A stretch of DNA of 26,293 nucleotides from Deltaproteobacteria bacterium (GTDB taxonomy: Bacteria > Desulfobacterota > DSM-4660 > Desulfatiglandales > B25-G16), in the NCBI GenBank assembly GCA_020348625.1, contig CP070752.1, forward strand, positions 2,704,143 to 2,730,435, given 5' to 3'. Shown here in pieces: positions 1-8,076 of this stretch. The translations under genes were made by a program, and so were the position numbers. The notes beneath the pieces are model-generated. The model made no database searches. It was given only the letters and a program-made list of their open reading frames with translations, and was not told the origin of the DNA. The stretch's first letter is position 1; each line of letters opens with the position of its first letter.

Positions 1-1093
1 CCTTTTGCTTATCCTTAAACTTTAGGGCGACAACATTCAGCTTCTTGAGTGCCTGGCTTGTTAGCGCCTTTGACCGTTTCGCCCGTTCATCCTCGGGGTA
101 TTCCCGCGAGTCAAAGGACTTGTATTCATAGTGCTCGAGTTCGTCCTTCTCCAAACCGAACGTATCACGACAGCTGGCCATATTAGGGTCGTATGGGTGG
201 AGGCGCCAGTCGTGGTTTCCGGTGGAAGTATATATGGCCACTTTTAGCCCGGGATTCCCCTTCGCCTGCTCGGCTCCGGTGCCGGTTATGAGGTGTATGA
301 AGGCCCTCCAGTTATTTTCTGCTGCGTTGGGCTCATCCTCCCATCCGTGGAAGGCGAAATCCACCAGATCACCCGTCATAACGACAAAATCGAGCTCTCC
401 CTCATCTGCCATAGCATTGGCCATACCGATGAACTCCCTCAATCCGTCGTTAAAGTTGATATAGGCATCCACAATCTCACTGCGGCTTCTCCTGCTTTTC
501 ACCTTAAGCACTTCACCCAGGATCTCGTCATTCCTCTTGGCAGCATGGATGTCGGTGAGATGGATGAACTTGCACCCTCCCCTTGTGCTCTGAACAACCT
601 GGATGGCATGGTAGTTGACCCGCTCTTCTTTACCCTCTTTGTTCCTTAAGATAAGATCATACAGCGTCGGGAGCGTTTTTCTCCCCCGCTTCCTGAGAAG
701 CGATCGGAAGTTATCAGAATCCTCTTCTCTAATCGCCACATCGAGCCGCCAGTAACGAGTCTCTTCTCCGAGCACGTTGTAGTGCAACTCGCTGTTGAAA
801 ATTCGTTGGGTCCCATCAATGCTGGTGAAATCACTCAAGAGATTCCAGTCCTTTATCTCCTCGGGATCGTCCACAGGATGGAGCGGTATATCATGGGCAT
901 TCCCGCCCAGCGAATCGCAGAGACGAAGGCAGAACACGCCTTCGAATGCATCTCGCAAAGGAGATGCAAATTCGCCGTACAAACCGGCGATAATCAAAGG
1001 GATTGTTTCTCCTTTTTTAAGCCCTTCAAGGGAAACGATCCTGGGGCATCCCAGGTTCGGGCTCATAATGAGGGGGAATTCGGCTCTTTCCAT
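1..1093 (-). CDS. Metallophosphoesterase, 3' end beyond the left edge
   Basis: An open minus-strand frame runs from ATG at 1093 to the window edge without a stop (364 codons visible). The calcineurin-like metallophosphoesterase metal-binding motifs appear in order: D-x-H at residues 181-183 (context IHLTDIH), GDLVD at 241-245 and GNHD at 292-295. The later histidine motifs lie beyond the edge. Residues 1-170 form a region I do not recognise. The start is well fixed: AAGGTGG lies just upstream and an in-frame TAA lies five codons upstream. It starts 40 bp after the DUF362 gene, so it is probably the third gene of that operon. The family hydrolyses phosphodiesters or phosphomonoesters with a dinuclear metal centre; the substrate cannot be read from the sequence. 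No signal peptide is evident. Confidence 0.85.
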   Translation of the reverse strand, partial: MERAEFPLIMSPNLGCPRIVSLEGLKKGETIPLIIAGLYGEFASPLRDAFEGVFCLRLCDSLGGNAHDIPLHPVDDPEEIKDWNLLSDFTSIDGTQRIFNSELHYNVLGEETRYWRLDVAIREEDSDNFRSLLRKRGRKTLPTLYDLILRNKEGKEERVNYHAIQVVQSTRGGCKFIHLTDIHAAKRNDEILGEVLKVKSRRSRSEIVDAYINFNDGLREFIGMANAMADEGELDFVVMTGDLVDFAFHGWEDEPNAAENNWRAFIHLITGTGAEQAKGNPGLKVAIYTSTGNHDWRLHPYDPNMASCRDTFGLEKDELEHYEYKSFDSREYPEDERAKRSKALTSQALKKLNVVALKFKDKQK

Positions 1094-1133
1094 TATTTGG
1101 CCACCTTATTGGAACATACGCTCGTTTCAATGC

Positions 1134-2675
1134 TCATGGCAAATAATCATACCTGAAGAAAATACGCTTGATCGGTGTGAGGAGCCACCTGAGCGCTAAA
1201 ATCGGCAAGGCCTTTTTCTTAAAGCTAAAATACTCATCCATGGCCGTTAGAGCCGAAAACCACCAGTCGCTGAAGGCATAGGCCTCCTCTATGATATCGA
1301 GCGACTTGATGAACGCCTCGCTCACATTCTCCCATGGGTCATATACGGATTTGTCTCCCACCCAATCGATTTCAGGTCTTCCAAAGGCCTCCACCGCTAG
1401 TTGAAGAAACCGGCCCACCCCGGGATCGTCCGGGTCAATCCCCATCTTCTTGGCACCTACCCAATCTACCGCGATCAGGTTCTCACCGCCGATAATGGTC
1501 TTGGTATTGTTGGGCTTGGGATCCGTAATAACGCCCAACGGCCCGTCCCCACTGGAGATGGCATCGATAAGGCCGAAATGGACGGGAAAGTGCTTCATGG
1601 TCTCTATGGTGGGCCAGTCGTACTCCCGCTTCGTGTGGTACTCTTTGAGCTTGTTCTGCATGGGAAGGGTGCCGTAGATGTTCTTCAAGGTCAAGGTATA
1701 GTTACAGAATACGTGGGTCTTGTTTTTGGCAAAGGATATCCGGAAATCGGCATCCCTCCAGGTTGGTCCCACAAAGTGCTGACCGAGCCTTCCTCCGTAG
1801 TCATAAGGCACCATCTCTTCCGTCAGGTCAACAATGCGGTAATTCTTGGTGGTCGAATATCCAATGTATTCGGACACCTTGATCACCTCTCTATTGTTGT
1901 AATAGTTCCCATAGGTGCTCTGAGATTCTACCAGACTGATGTTCGGAAATCCCCTCTCGACAATCGTATCGACCAGGGCCTCCACAAGCTCAGGGTCCGT
2001 ATAGGTTGATATGTCCTTCTTGGAGTGCATAAACATGAAGTTGGGCTTGATCACAACCGAAAAGTCTTCTTTGGGCTTTCCCGTATCCTGAAGGCGTCTG
2101 TCCAGAATCTCAAAGAATCCCGATTTTTCTAAAACCTTTGAAAGGACGTCGAACTTATCTTCACCCTTAAGTGCTACTACTGTCGTAGGGGCTGTACTCT
2201 TGTGCACAACCGGCTCTTTTCTGAGATACGCCGTTTGGGTCCTGAAAAACCCTTTTTTTGCCCTAATGAAAAAGAAGAGTGTTATCCAGAAAATCGAACC
2301 GTCAACGATAAAAATGACCAGATAGGCAAAATACCTGGCCGAGAATATGAAGAAACAGAATGCCGAAAGCGATGATGCCGCCTTGGAGATGAGCACGGGA
2401 ATGACGTAGCCCCCGTTCTTCCTGACGTTGTGCTGGGCAATATAGGAGAGGGCCCCAATAGTCATCATCATGGAAAAGGTCATGGAGAGCCAGAATTTCT
2501 CCACTGACAGTGGCATACCTTCCAGGCCAGGTGCCAGGATTCGGGAGAAGAGATTGATTACCCTGAGGATGGGCTCCGGCAGAAAGGCAAAGGCAAACCC
2601 CACAACGAAGTAAGCTATGGCGCTGAGGCGCATAAGGATTTTCAGATGCCTTTCTTCCTTACTCAATGATACCAT
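1134..2675 (-). CDS. Membrane-anchored DUF362 domain protein
   Basis: Encodes 513 residues from the preferred ATG at 2675, which has AAGGAG seven bases upstream; a GTG at 2693 that overlaps the previous stop codon is the alternative. The first ~140 residues contain about four hydrophobic helices. The rest matches the DUF362 pattern (PF04015): VIKPNF, a segment with AKNKTH followed by LKNIYG, and a late GGENLIAVDW motif. Many DUF362 proteins carry CxxC ferredoxin motifs; none is seen here, so an iron-sulfur role is not supported. The biochemical function of DUF362 is not established. It is the middle gene of a tight unit with the upstream membrane protein and the downstream metallophosphoesterase. 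The fusion to a four-helix membrane anchor is unusual. Confidence 0.85.
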   Translation of the reverse strand: MVSLSKEERHLKILMRLSAIAYFVVGFAFAFLPEPILRVINLFSRILAPGLEGMPLSVEKFWLSMTFSMMMTIGALSYIAQHNVRKNGGYVIPVLISKAASSLSAFCFFIFSARYFAYLVIFIVDGSIFWITLFFFIRAKKGFFRTQTAYLRKEPVVHKSTAPTTVVALKGEDKFDVLSKVLEKSGFFEILDRRLQDTGKPKEDFSVVIKPNFMFMHSKKDISTYTDPELVEALVDTIVERGFPNISLVESQSTYGNYYNNREVIKVSEYIGYSTTKNYRIVDLTEEMVPYDYGGRLGQHFVGPTWRDADFRISFAKNKTHVFCNYTLTLKNIYGTLPMQNKLKEYHTKREYDWPTIETMKHFPVHFGLIDAISSGDGPLGVITDPKPNNTKTIIGGENLIAVDWVGAKKMGIDPDDPGVGRFLQLAVEAFGRPEIDWVGDKSVYDPWENVSEAFIKSLDIIEEAYAFSDWWFSALTAMDEYFSFKKKALPILALRWLLTPIKRIFFRYDYLP

Positions 2676-2692
2676 AACCATGCTCCTTATCA

Positions 2693-3445
2693 CTAAAAGG
2701 TGTTCTTGTTCATGGGTTCATGGGCCAAAAACGCCGAAAGGGAATACTGCACGAATATCTCCAAGGGCCAGCATCCAAACAGCAGAAAGAAAGGGGGATA
2801 ATCTGGGTTATGGGTAAAGGTCCACGCATGACATGTTACTGAGCCGACATACTCGCTGGGATTGGCGATGATCCACGCCGTGATAACAATACCTGCCAAG
2901 ACGGGAAACTCCGTCTTTACAGATACATTAATGCACAACACGAAGACCACGGCGTAGAATAACCAAAACAGGACCCCTGCCCCGCTTCGATAGTCTCCCA
3001 TACTCAATGGAATGAGCGAGGATATGATTATCAGAATGGCTGGATTTACCCATCGGGGCACTGTCCATCTCAACTTTCGTATCACCCTTATCAAGAGCTT
3101 CGTGGAAACCGTATAGGCCACCAGTCCTGCCAGTACCCAAACCCACACGACAAAACTGTACTGTCCGGCATTACCATGATAGCTCCATATGTGCGATTTC
3201 ATCCCAATGGTTTCTTTTATGTATTCGATGATGAATATGGCCAGCACCAGGGAAAGAAACCGTTTAGTAGAGATACCAAGGGCAAGCCACCCCGCTATTG
3301 CAAAACCAGCGATGATCGAAGCCCAGAAGGGGGCAGAGATTAAGGGGAGATATCCTTCATGGTACGCTGAAAAGAGGGTAACAACGATGAGCAAGGCAAG
3401 CAAAAGGAGATTCCGTGATCTCACCGTATTGGCATCGTGCGTCAT
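2693..3445 (-). CDS. Polytopic membrane protein, family not recognised
   Basis: A 250-residue, very hydrophobic protein with about seven predicted membrane helices starting near residue 10. I chose ATG 3445 because AGGAG lies seven bases upstream; GTG at 3463 is an in-frame alternative. I do not recognise the family. Near the C terminus the segment PPFFLLFGCWPLEIF, with acidic and aromatic residues within a helix, may be functionally important. The stop codon overlaps or abuts the DUF362 start, implying co-transcription and translational coupling. A near-consensus promoter sits about 130 bp upstream. A membrane enzyme or transporter is possible, but no function is assigned. Confidence 0.75.
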   Translation of the reverse strand: MTHDANTVRSRNLLLLALLIVVTLFSAYHEGYLPLISAPFWASIIAGFAIAGWLALGISTKRFLSLVLAIFIIEYIKETIGMKSHIWSYHGNAGQYSFVVWVWVLAGLVAYTVSTKLLIRVIRKLRWTVPRWVNPAILIIISSLIPLSMGDYRSGAGVLFWLFYAVVFVLCINVSVKTEFPVLAGIVITAWIIANPSEYVGSVTCHAWTFTHNPDYPPFFLLFGCWPLEIFVQYSLSAFLAHEPMNKNTF

Positions 3446-3574
3446 CGCATCACTCCTGCCCACAGGAACCCCAACTACTACTTCTTCTTCATCAGAAATG
3501 GAGGTTTCGCTCCTAAGTCTGTGGACTCCTCAAATAGAGGTTGCCTCAGCGGAAAAACACGCGCGTATAAAAAA

Positions 3575-3603
3575 AGTATAGGTTAGACAGCGCCTATGGT
3601 CAA
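3575..3603 (-). promoter_or_regulatory. Near-consensus sigma70-type promoter for the membrane protein/DUF362 operon
   Basis: Read on the minus strand: TTGACC at 3603-3598, a 17-base spacer, then TATACT at 3580-3575. Predicted transcription start is near 3568, giving a leader of about 120 nt before the ATG at 3445. The leader contains CCACAG and CTGTGG segments and a GGAG/CTCC pair that could fold. Spacer end and -10 box (AACCTATACT) closely match the promoter at 6952-6980. Confidence 0.7.
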
Positions 3604-3733
3604 GCACTAGGTTGAACGGATTCAGGTTGCCTTTCCCTTTCCTATAATGTGCTCCGGTATGAGCCTCGGTATAGCTACAACAACTTCAGCCTGGATAGCC
3701 CTGTTACGAAATATGTCCGGCTGCTTGCTCATC

Positions 3734-3908
3734 TTAGTGCACCTCGTTAAATCCCCCGTAGAGGAATCGTGCCGCTCCAAGCTCGGTTGCCATGTCGGCC
3801 AGCTTAAAGGAAATGGCAGGTTTTTGGTGATAGGGGAGCCGAACACGATGCGGCTCTTTGCATAGACTCTGCATTGCTCGAGCGCGGCCTGAGCGATACC
3901 ATCGACTA
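3734..3908 (-). pseudogene. Decayed acyl-CoA dehydrogenase fragment
   Basis: Two adjacent minus-strand frames together read like the junction into the C-terminal helical domain of acyl-CoA dehydrogenases. The first gives GIAQAALEQCRVYAKSR and IVFGSPITKN; the second gives PAISFKLADMATELGAARF. Restoring one base at an A5C2 run (about 3819-3826) joins them with the usual ten residues between FG and FKLADMA. A stop follows at 3734, and neither the N-terminal domains nor the rest of the C-terminal domain are present. It begins about 25 bp after the stop of the dehydratase-family gene, whose fold is related to acyl-CoA dehydrogenases. Because almost all of the gene is missing, a sequencing error alone cannot explain it. 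Confidence 0.6.
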
Positions 3909-3932
3909 AAACCAGGATTGCAAGAATTACCC

Positions 3933-5375
3933 TTAATCCACAATGCCGCACAATCTCTTAGCAGCTGCCTTCATTGCGTCTATATCGGCCGTTCTGCCGA
4001 TCATGATCTTCTGTGCTTGGGGTGAACCGGCGCCGTGCATGGACTCAGTCAAGTAGCAGACCGCTCCGGTGCCCAGGGTAATGTTTTCGATGAGCCGGAG
4101 GATACGGATCCGGTGCTCCACGGGAGTGCCCTCAACCCCCTTGAGGTATTTCGCCACGTAGGTGCCCACGTTGGGCTCTTCAAGGTCCTTCTCAGATGGC
4201 ATGGTGACCATGATGCCACCGGCCACCTCCTGGGCAAGCCGAGCAATCTCATAAGGGAATCTGGTTACATTGAGCTTGGCCACATTGGCCCACAGTGGAT
4301 TGACAAAGTACGTTCCAGAGGGCTCCTTGCGGCCCTCGTGGGCGCACGTGAGGCTGCCGCATATCAGCGTCTCATTGAGGTGAATCATCTCGAGGATTCT
4401 GTCCCTGATATGAGAAGCCTTGGCAGTGCCTTGATATTCGGCGATGAGCTGGGTAGCCCCGATCAAGACATCACCGATGCCGGATTTGCAGGCGTAGCTC
4501 TGCCGGTGGTAGGCGGCGAATTTTTCAACCAGATCCCCAGCGAATTCCCACTCCTTGTACATAAAAACCCGGTCCCAAGGCACGAACACGTCCTCGAATA
4601 CTACCATGCACTCCTGTCCCCCATACAGGATATTGCCGGTATCAATAGTCCCTCCTTCTGTCTTTCGGGTATCGGAAGACTGTCTGCCGTAGATATAGAT
4701 GATCCCTTTGGTGTCGGCCGGCAGTGCAAAGGAGATGGCATAATCCTGGTCTTCTTCACGCATGGCCCTGGTAGGCATGACAATGATCTCGTGGGAGTTA
4801 ACAGCACCGGTCTGGTGGAGCTTGGCTCCCCTGACGACGATACCGTCATCTTTTTCCTCCATCGCGTGGAGGTACTGATCGGGATCAGGCTGCTCAGCTG
4901 GGCGAAGGCTCCTGTCTGCCTTGGCATCGGTCATGGCACCGCAGCAGACGAGATCCTCCTCCTGCACATATTTCAGATAATCCAGGAAGCGCTTGTTGTA
5001 AAGGGTGCCATGTTTTTGATCGGTATCATAGGTTACCATGGACAAGGCATTCAAGGTATCCATACCCACACAGCGCTGAAAGCAGGAGCCCGTATAGGCA
5101 CCCAGGGCTCGGCCCATCTTGGATTTATCCACTAGGTCATCGAGGCTCTGGTGGATGTGGCAAAACCGGTTTATCTTTTTGCCGGTCAGATGCGAGGTAG
5201 CAGTGAGCAGGGACTCATAGTTCGGTTTGTGGGCCAGCTCGTAGGTGGCGGCAACGCAGTTTACTGTGGGCATGATAATGGGGTGATCCACCGGGCTTTT
5301 CACGCGCTGGCCGAACAAGTAAATCTCATGGTTCATATCGCGTATGCTATCGATATATTGCTTGGCGGTTTTCAT
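3933..5375 (-). CDS. 4-hydroxybutyryl-CoA dehydratase / 4-hydroxyphenylacetate 3-hydroxylase family protein
   Basis: A 480-residue protein that appears colinear with clostridial 4-hydroxybutyryl-CoA dehydratase (AbfD), an FAD and [4Fe-4S] enzyme converting 4-hydroxybutyryl-CoA to crotonyl-CoA. Visible landmarks: CFQRC with C98 and C102 (AbfD ligands C99, C103), GGQE with E255, AYHRQSY with H290 and Y294, C296, TRFPYEIARLAQ, and TESMHGAGSPQAQ near the C terminus. All three cysteines and the histidine are present, but H290 and C296 are six apart, whereas AbfD H292 and C299 are seven apart. AAAGGGG precedes the ATG. No CoA transferase or crotonase gene lies nearby, so the exact substrate is uncertain. 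The name 4-hydroxyphenylacetate hydroxylase is only the wider family label; the cluster ligands favour a dehydratase. Confidence 0.85.
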   Translation of the reverse strand: MKTAKQYIDSIRDMNHEIYLFGQRVKSPVDHPIIMPTVNCVAATYELAHKPNYESLLTATSHLTGKKINRFCHIHQSLDDLVDKSKMGRALGAYTGSCFQRCVGMDTLNALSMVTYDTDQKHGTLYNKRFLDYLKYVQEEDLVCCGAMTDAKADRSLRPAEQPDPDQYLHAMEEKDDGIVVRGAKLHQTGAVNSHEIIVMPTRAMREEDQDYAISFALPADTKGIIYIYGRQSSDTRKTEGGTIDTGNILYGGQECMVVFEDVFVPWDRVFMYKEWEFAGDLVEKFAAYHRQSYACKSGIGDVLIGATQLIAEYQGTAKASHIRDRILEMIHLNETLICGSLTCAHEGRKEPSGTYFVNPLWANVAKLNVTRFPYEIARLAQEVAGGIMVTMPSEKDLEEPNVGTYVAKYLKGVEGTPVEHRIRILRLIENITLGTGAVCYLTESMHGAGSPQAQKIMIGRTADIDAMKAAAKRLCGIVD

Positions 5376-5672
5376 GGAAATTCCCCTTTAATTACTTATC
5401 CAGTTTCAATTGCACCGTTATCTTAGTTACACCATATCAGGATTGTGAGCAAGTGATTGCTGTGAGGCTCTTCAGCATAGTGGTGCAGGTATTGGTTAGT
5501 CCTGCGGAGCTAAAGAAATGATCGATTTTCGCGATTCAGCCCTTTATTGCCCGTCTTGTTCCCTTTTTTGTTTGGGTGCAAAAACGGCAGTGAAGAAAGG
5601 CCTGCTGAAAAATGCAGATGAGGGTTACCGGGTGGATTGGGAAGAAATCTTTTTGGAAAGGGCTACGGGCTT
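5376..5672. other. Intergenic region, no gene seen
   Basis: Just under 300 bp between two minus-strand genes. It should hold the promoter of the dehydratase-family gene, but I see no convincing -35/-10 pair; a TTGCTC at 5452-5447 has only poor -10 candidates downstream. The short open frames here have no family resemblance and no good ribosome binding sites. No clear terminator was found for the zinc-ribbon gene upstream. Confidence 0.4.
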
Positions 5673-5882
5673 CTAAGGGCTCACTTTTCTTCCATGAGAG
5701 AATACTGCGATTTTGTTGCTGCCACAGTTGGGACAAACCGAATCACGATCCGTATCCCCCGAAACCTGGCCCGTTAGTGCGTAACAATTGTTGCAGCGAA
5801 TCCAACCACAATTCTCGCATCGTCTGAAGCTGTCGGTTACATTGTTGCACGACTCGCATATATTGCTGTCCTGCTCCTTCAT
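5673..5882 (-). CDS. Small eight-cysteine zinc-ribbon protein
   Basis: A 69-residue protein with four CxxC pairs: C9/C12, C22/C25, C30/C33 and C50/C53. This spacing predicts two zinc-binding knuckle units, as in zinc-ribbon or double zinc-ribbon proteins. An aromatic segment, GWIRCNNCYAL, lies between the pairs. AAGGAG is placed correctly upstream of the ATG, which argues for real translation. It stands alone between the YpsA-type gene and the dehydratase-family gene. A role in nucleic acid or protein binding is typical of such proteins, but no specific function can be assigned. Confidence 0.7.
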   Translation of the reverse strand: MKEQDSNICESCNNVTDSFRRCENCGWIRCNNCYALTGQVSGDTDRDSVCPNCGSNKIAVFSHGRKVSP

Positions 5883-5962
5883 CTCGTTCTCCTTATCACG
5901 GATGCCTTTGGATTTCCTAGTCCCTAATCCATTTCCACGTGCGTGCAGCTTGTCTTAGGTAC

Positions 5963-6799
5963 CTATTTAACGACTCTCAATCTGTAGGTTTCATGCAGTT
6001 TTTTCAGGAATTCCTTGACGATGAAAGCAGAGGCATCATCTTCCTGAAGCTCATCCATTCCCGATAGCGTCCGGCACGACTCCATCAATTCCCTGTTCCC
6101 GCTCCATAATCCGAATGCACTTCTGATATACTCTCCGAGAGAGAAATACAGCGATACGAGTTCTTCTTCCTTCAATTTGGCTATCTTTGTCTTATCCCTC
6201 AGGGACAAATCGGACATGAGTTTGGTCAAGGCTTGATCGACAGTTCTAGGAAGATCGACCTTGCTTATCGCTACCCTAGTCTTGTAGGGAACAGACACTT
6301 GATGTGGCATCTGGATATCAATAAAATCGATATAGAAGGCCGTCTCAAGTATTTCCACCGTGTTCCTATATATCCCCGGGTCCTTACTAGCCCTTGGTCC
6401 TGCAACGTTCAAAACCTCAATCTTATGGCTTCTAATCCACAACCGTAGCTTTCTCGCTGCCTTAAAAGTAATCATCCTGCTCAGATCTATATGAAGCCAA
6501 GGACGTTTATGGTACATGGCCATCTTCCGCACGAACTCCGAGCCACCGGTGAGGTTTCCGTGCGCGACAATCAGGGTACCATCAGAATCTAGTAGGTTCT
6601 GCTCGGCGGGGCTGGCCCGGCTGCCGGCAGGCATTTCCTTCAATTGGTATTTATCCGGCAACCTTCCATTCTCGTTCTTCCGCCCTTTTGCTATCCAGCC
6701 ACCGTGGGCAATACCAAACTTTATGGCAACATCGAGAGCAGCTTGGTCAGCACCGGTTTGACCTCCGGAGATGATCATCCTGATCATCATAACCCCCAT
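5963..6799 (-). CDS. YpsA/SLOG-type Rossmann protein with C-terminal DUF6794-like domain
   Basis: A 278-residue protein in two parts. Residues 7-165 match the 'putative molybdenum carrier' / YpsA-like SLOG Rossmann family: ISGGQTGADQAALD near the N terminus, GWIAKGRKNENG, a SPAEQNLLDSDGTLIVAHG segment, and GGSEFVRKMA. Residues ~180-270 (VDQALTKLMSDLSLRDKTKI, FSLGEYIRSAFGLWSGN, MESCR) resemble DUF6794; that name is from memory. SLOG folds bind nucleotides or related ligands. Start choice is uncertain: ATG at 6799, 6790, 6787 and 6778 are in frame, and the run of G at 6796-6793 best serves 6787-6790. It has its own near-consensus promoter and a leader of about 145 nt, so it looks monocistronic. 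Confidence 0.8.
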   Translation of the reverse strand: MGVMMIRMIISGGQTGADQAALDVAIKFGIAHGGWIAKGRKNENGRLPDKYQLKEMPAGSRASPAEQNLLDSDGTLIVAHGNLTGGSEFVRKMAMYHKRPWLHIDLSRMITFKAARKLRLWIRSHKIEVLNVAGPRASKDPGIYRNTVEILETAFYIDFIDIQMPHQVSVPYKTRVAISKVDLPRTVDQALTKLMSDLSLRDKTKIAKLKEEELVSLYFSLGEYIRSAFGLWSGNRELMESCRTLSGMDELQEDDASAFIVKEFLKKLHETYRLRVVK

Positions 6800-6809
6800 C
6801 GAGAAGGCA

Positions 6810-6902
6810 TTAAACCACTACCCTGGTCTTGATCTCCCTTTCATTGGAGTAATGAAAACCCCATTCCTCTGAATGAGAAACGGGGTTCAAGCATTTAAGC
6901 AT
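6810..6902 (-). CDS. Possible 30-residue leader ORF
   Basis: ATG at 6902 opens a 30-codon frame ending in TAA at 6812-6810, inside the leader of the YpsA-type gene and about ten bases before its ATG. A GAGGG lies close upstream and an AAGGAG lies further away. The frame covers an AACCCC/GGGGTT stem (around 6857-6888 on the minus strand). It may be a leader peptide, a remnant, or chance. Confidence 0.2.
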   Translation of the reverse strand: MLKCLNPVSHSEEWGFHYSNEREIKTRVVV

Positions 6903-6951
6903 ACAGCCCTCGATTCGAGATTCTCCTTACGAAAGACCTTTGCTATAAATA

Positions 6952-6980
6952 AGTATAGGTGAGGCAGTTTGGGAGGTCAA
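6952..6980 (-). promoter_or_regulatory. Near-consensus sigma70-type promoter for the YpsA-type gene
   Basis: Read on the minus strand: TTGACC at 6980-6975, a 17-base spacer, TATACT at 6957-6952. Predicted start near 6945. The spacer ends CACC directly before the -10 box, as in the promoter at 13734-13762. Confidence 0.7.
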
Positions 6981-7065
6981 GGGATATGTGGCATGCCTAC
7001 CGAATGGTGAAACGCCGCGATTGTGCTGTAGAATCAGGACTTGGGCTGGAAATCTGGTGGTGGAT

Positions 7066-8064
7066 CTAGCCTTTTTCCTCCTCTTCAGCACTCTGTTTTT
7101 TGGGCTCTACCAGGAGCTCTTCGGGGTCTTTCATGATATCATTTGCCTGCCGATCCTGGAGCAAGAACGGATAATCATTTGCGGAGGAAATAGCCGGATA
7201 GGCCTTGATGTCTTTATTCAATCTGCCAAAAATTGACAGGCTGTACTCCTGTATCCCTCTGAGCTGAACAGTGTAAATGGGTTCGGTAAAATCTTCCCTT
7301 TTTCTATCGTCCAGGTATTTCTCGCAGCGCAGGTTAGACAGGATGGTCAAAAGCCGATCCAGTTTAGCCTCATCGGCGTCTTGACCCTCAACAGTCTCCC
7401 ACAGGGTCTCCGTTCTTGCAGCAGGAGGGCTCGAGGCCTCAGCCTCTTGGTCTAGTTTTATTTCCACGGGTACCTGTTTCCGACCAAAAACCACGGATTT
7501 CCCGCCTTTGCTAACTTGAACCTCCTGAATTTCTGCCTTATCGAACTTTAGAACCGCTTTATCCCGAATATTGTCCAAGGTCTGATCGAAAACGCCCCTG
7601 AAATTCCCGCTGGCATGATAAACACGGGAATCCTCGCTAACCCGAACAAAGGTGTGCCGGTGGGACGGAGCAACTTTACCTATGGCAAAGTCTCGCTTCA
7701 GTTTATCTCCAGCCCAGGCTTTGACCATGAGCTTTTGGTCAGCGCCCAGGTCATAGCGGGTATAGTTTCTTGATTCCGATACCAGGGCCGTAAGGGCTAG
7801 CTTCTCAATAGCGTCCAGCATGCCTTTTACCTTGCCGGCATCAGCAGGATAACCCTGTGGGGCAATCAGCCAAATGGTATCTTTCTTGATCAGGGTGATG
7901 GCCGTGCCTTTTTTGAAGATCTCAATCTTGGAGATGTCTGTCTGAGCGATAGGAGGGGCTTCCGGCAGTTTGTAGTGGGTTCTGTCTTGTTTACGGAGAA
8001 AAAGGTACAGGGAGAGCGCAAGAATCACCGCAACAAGTATGATGTACTCTCTTTTTATCTTCAT
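7066..8064 (-). CDS. DUF4340 domain protein of a Gld-type ABC locus
   Basis: A 332-residue protein with one N-terminal membrane helix (residues ~8-23) and an exported body. DUF4340 features: TDISKIEIFKKGTAITLIKK, the W(L)I APQGYPADAGKVKGMLDAI segment, YDLGADQKLMVKAW and FAIGKVAPSHRHTFVRV. The C terminus is acidic and lysine-rich. DUF4340 proteins usually follow GldG-like genes, as here; the start is 12 bp after the GldG-like stop, with GAGGGA upstream. The role is unknown, probably as an extracytoplasmic partner of the transporter. No terminator was seen downstream. Confidence 0.85.
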   Translation of the reverse strand: MKIKREYIILVAVILALSLYLFLRKQDRTHYKLPEAPPIAQTDISKIEIFKKGTAITLIKKDTIWLIAPQGYPADAGKVKGMLDAIEKLALTALVSESRNYTRYDLGADQKLMVKAWAGDKLKRDFAIGKVAPSHRHTFVRVSEDSRVYHASGNFRGVFDQTLDNIRDKAVLKFDKAEIQEVQVSKGGKSVVFGRKQVPVEIKLDQEAEASSPPAARTETLWETVEGQDADEAKLDRLLTILSNLRCEKYLDDRKREDFTEPIYTVQLRGIQEYSLSIFGRLNKDIKAYPAISSANDYPFLLQDRQANDIMKDPEELLVEPKKQSAEEEEKG

Positions 8065-8076
8065 GGGCTTCCCTCA

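Noticed and set aside
222..1199. Several plus-strand open frames and a short minus-strand frame at the left end
   Set aside because: They lie over the minus-strand metallophosphoesterase frame, which carries all expected motifs; the others have no family resemblance or ribosome binding sites.
4035..5135. A 366-codon plus-strand frame
   Set aside because: It lies antisense to the well-supported dehydratase-family gene and shows no recognisable protein.
5424..5452. TTGCTC/TAACTA pair as promoter of the dehydratase-family gene
   Set aside because: The -10 box matches only two of six positions.
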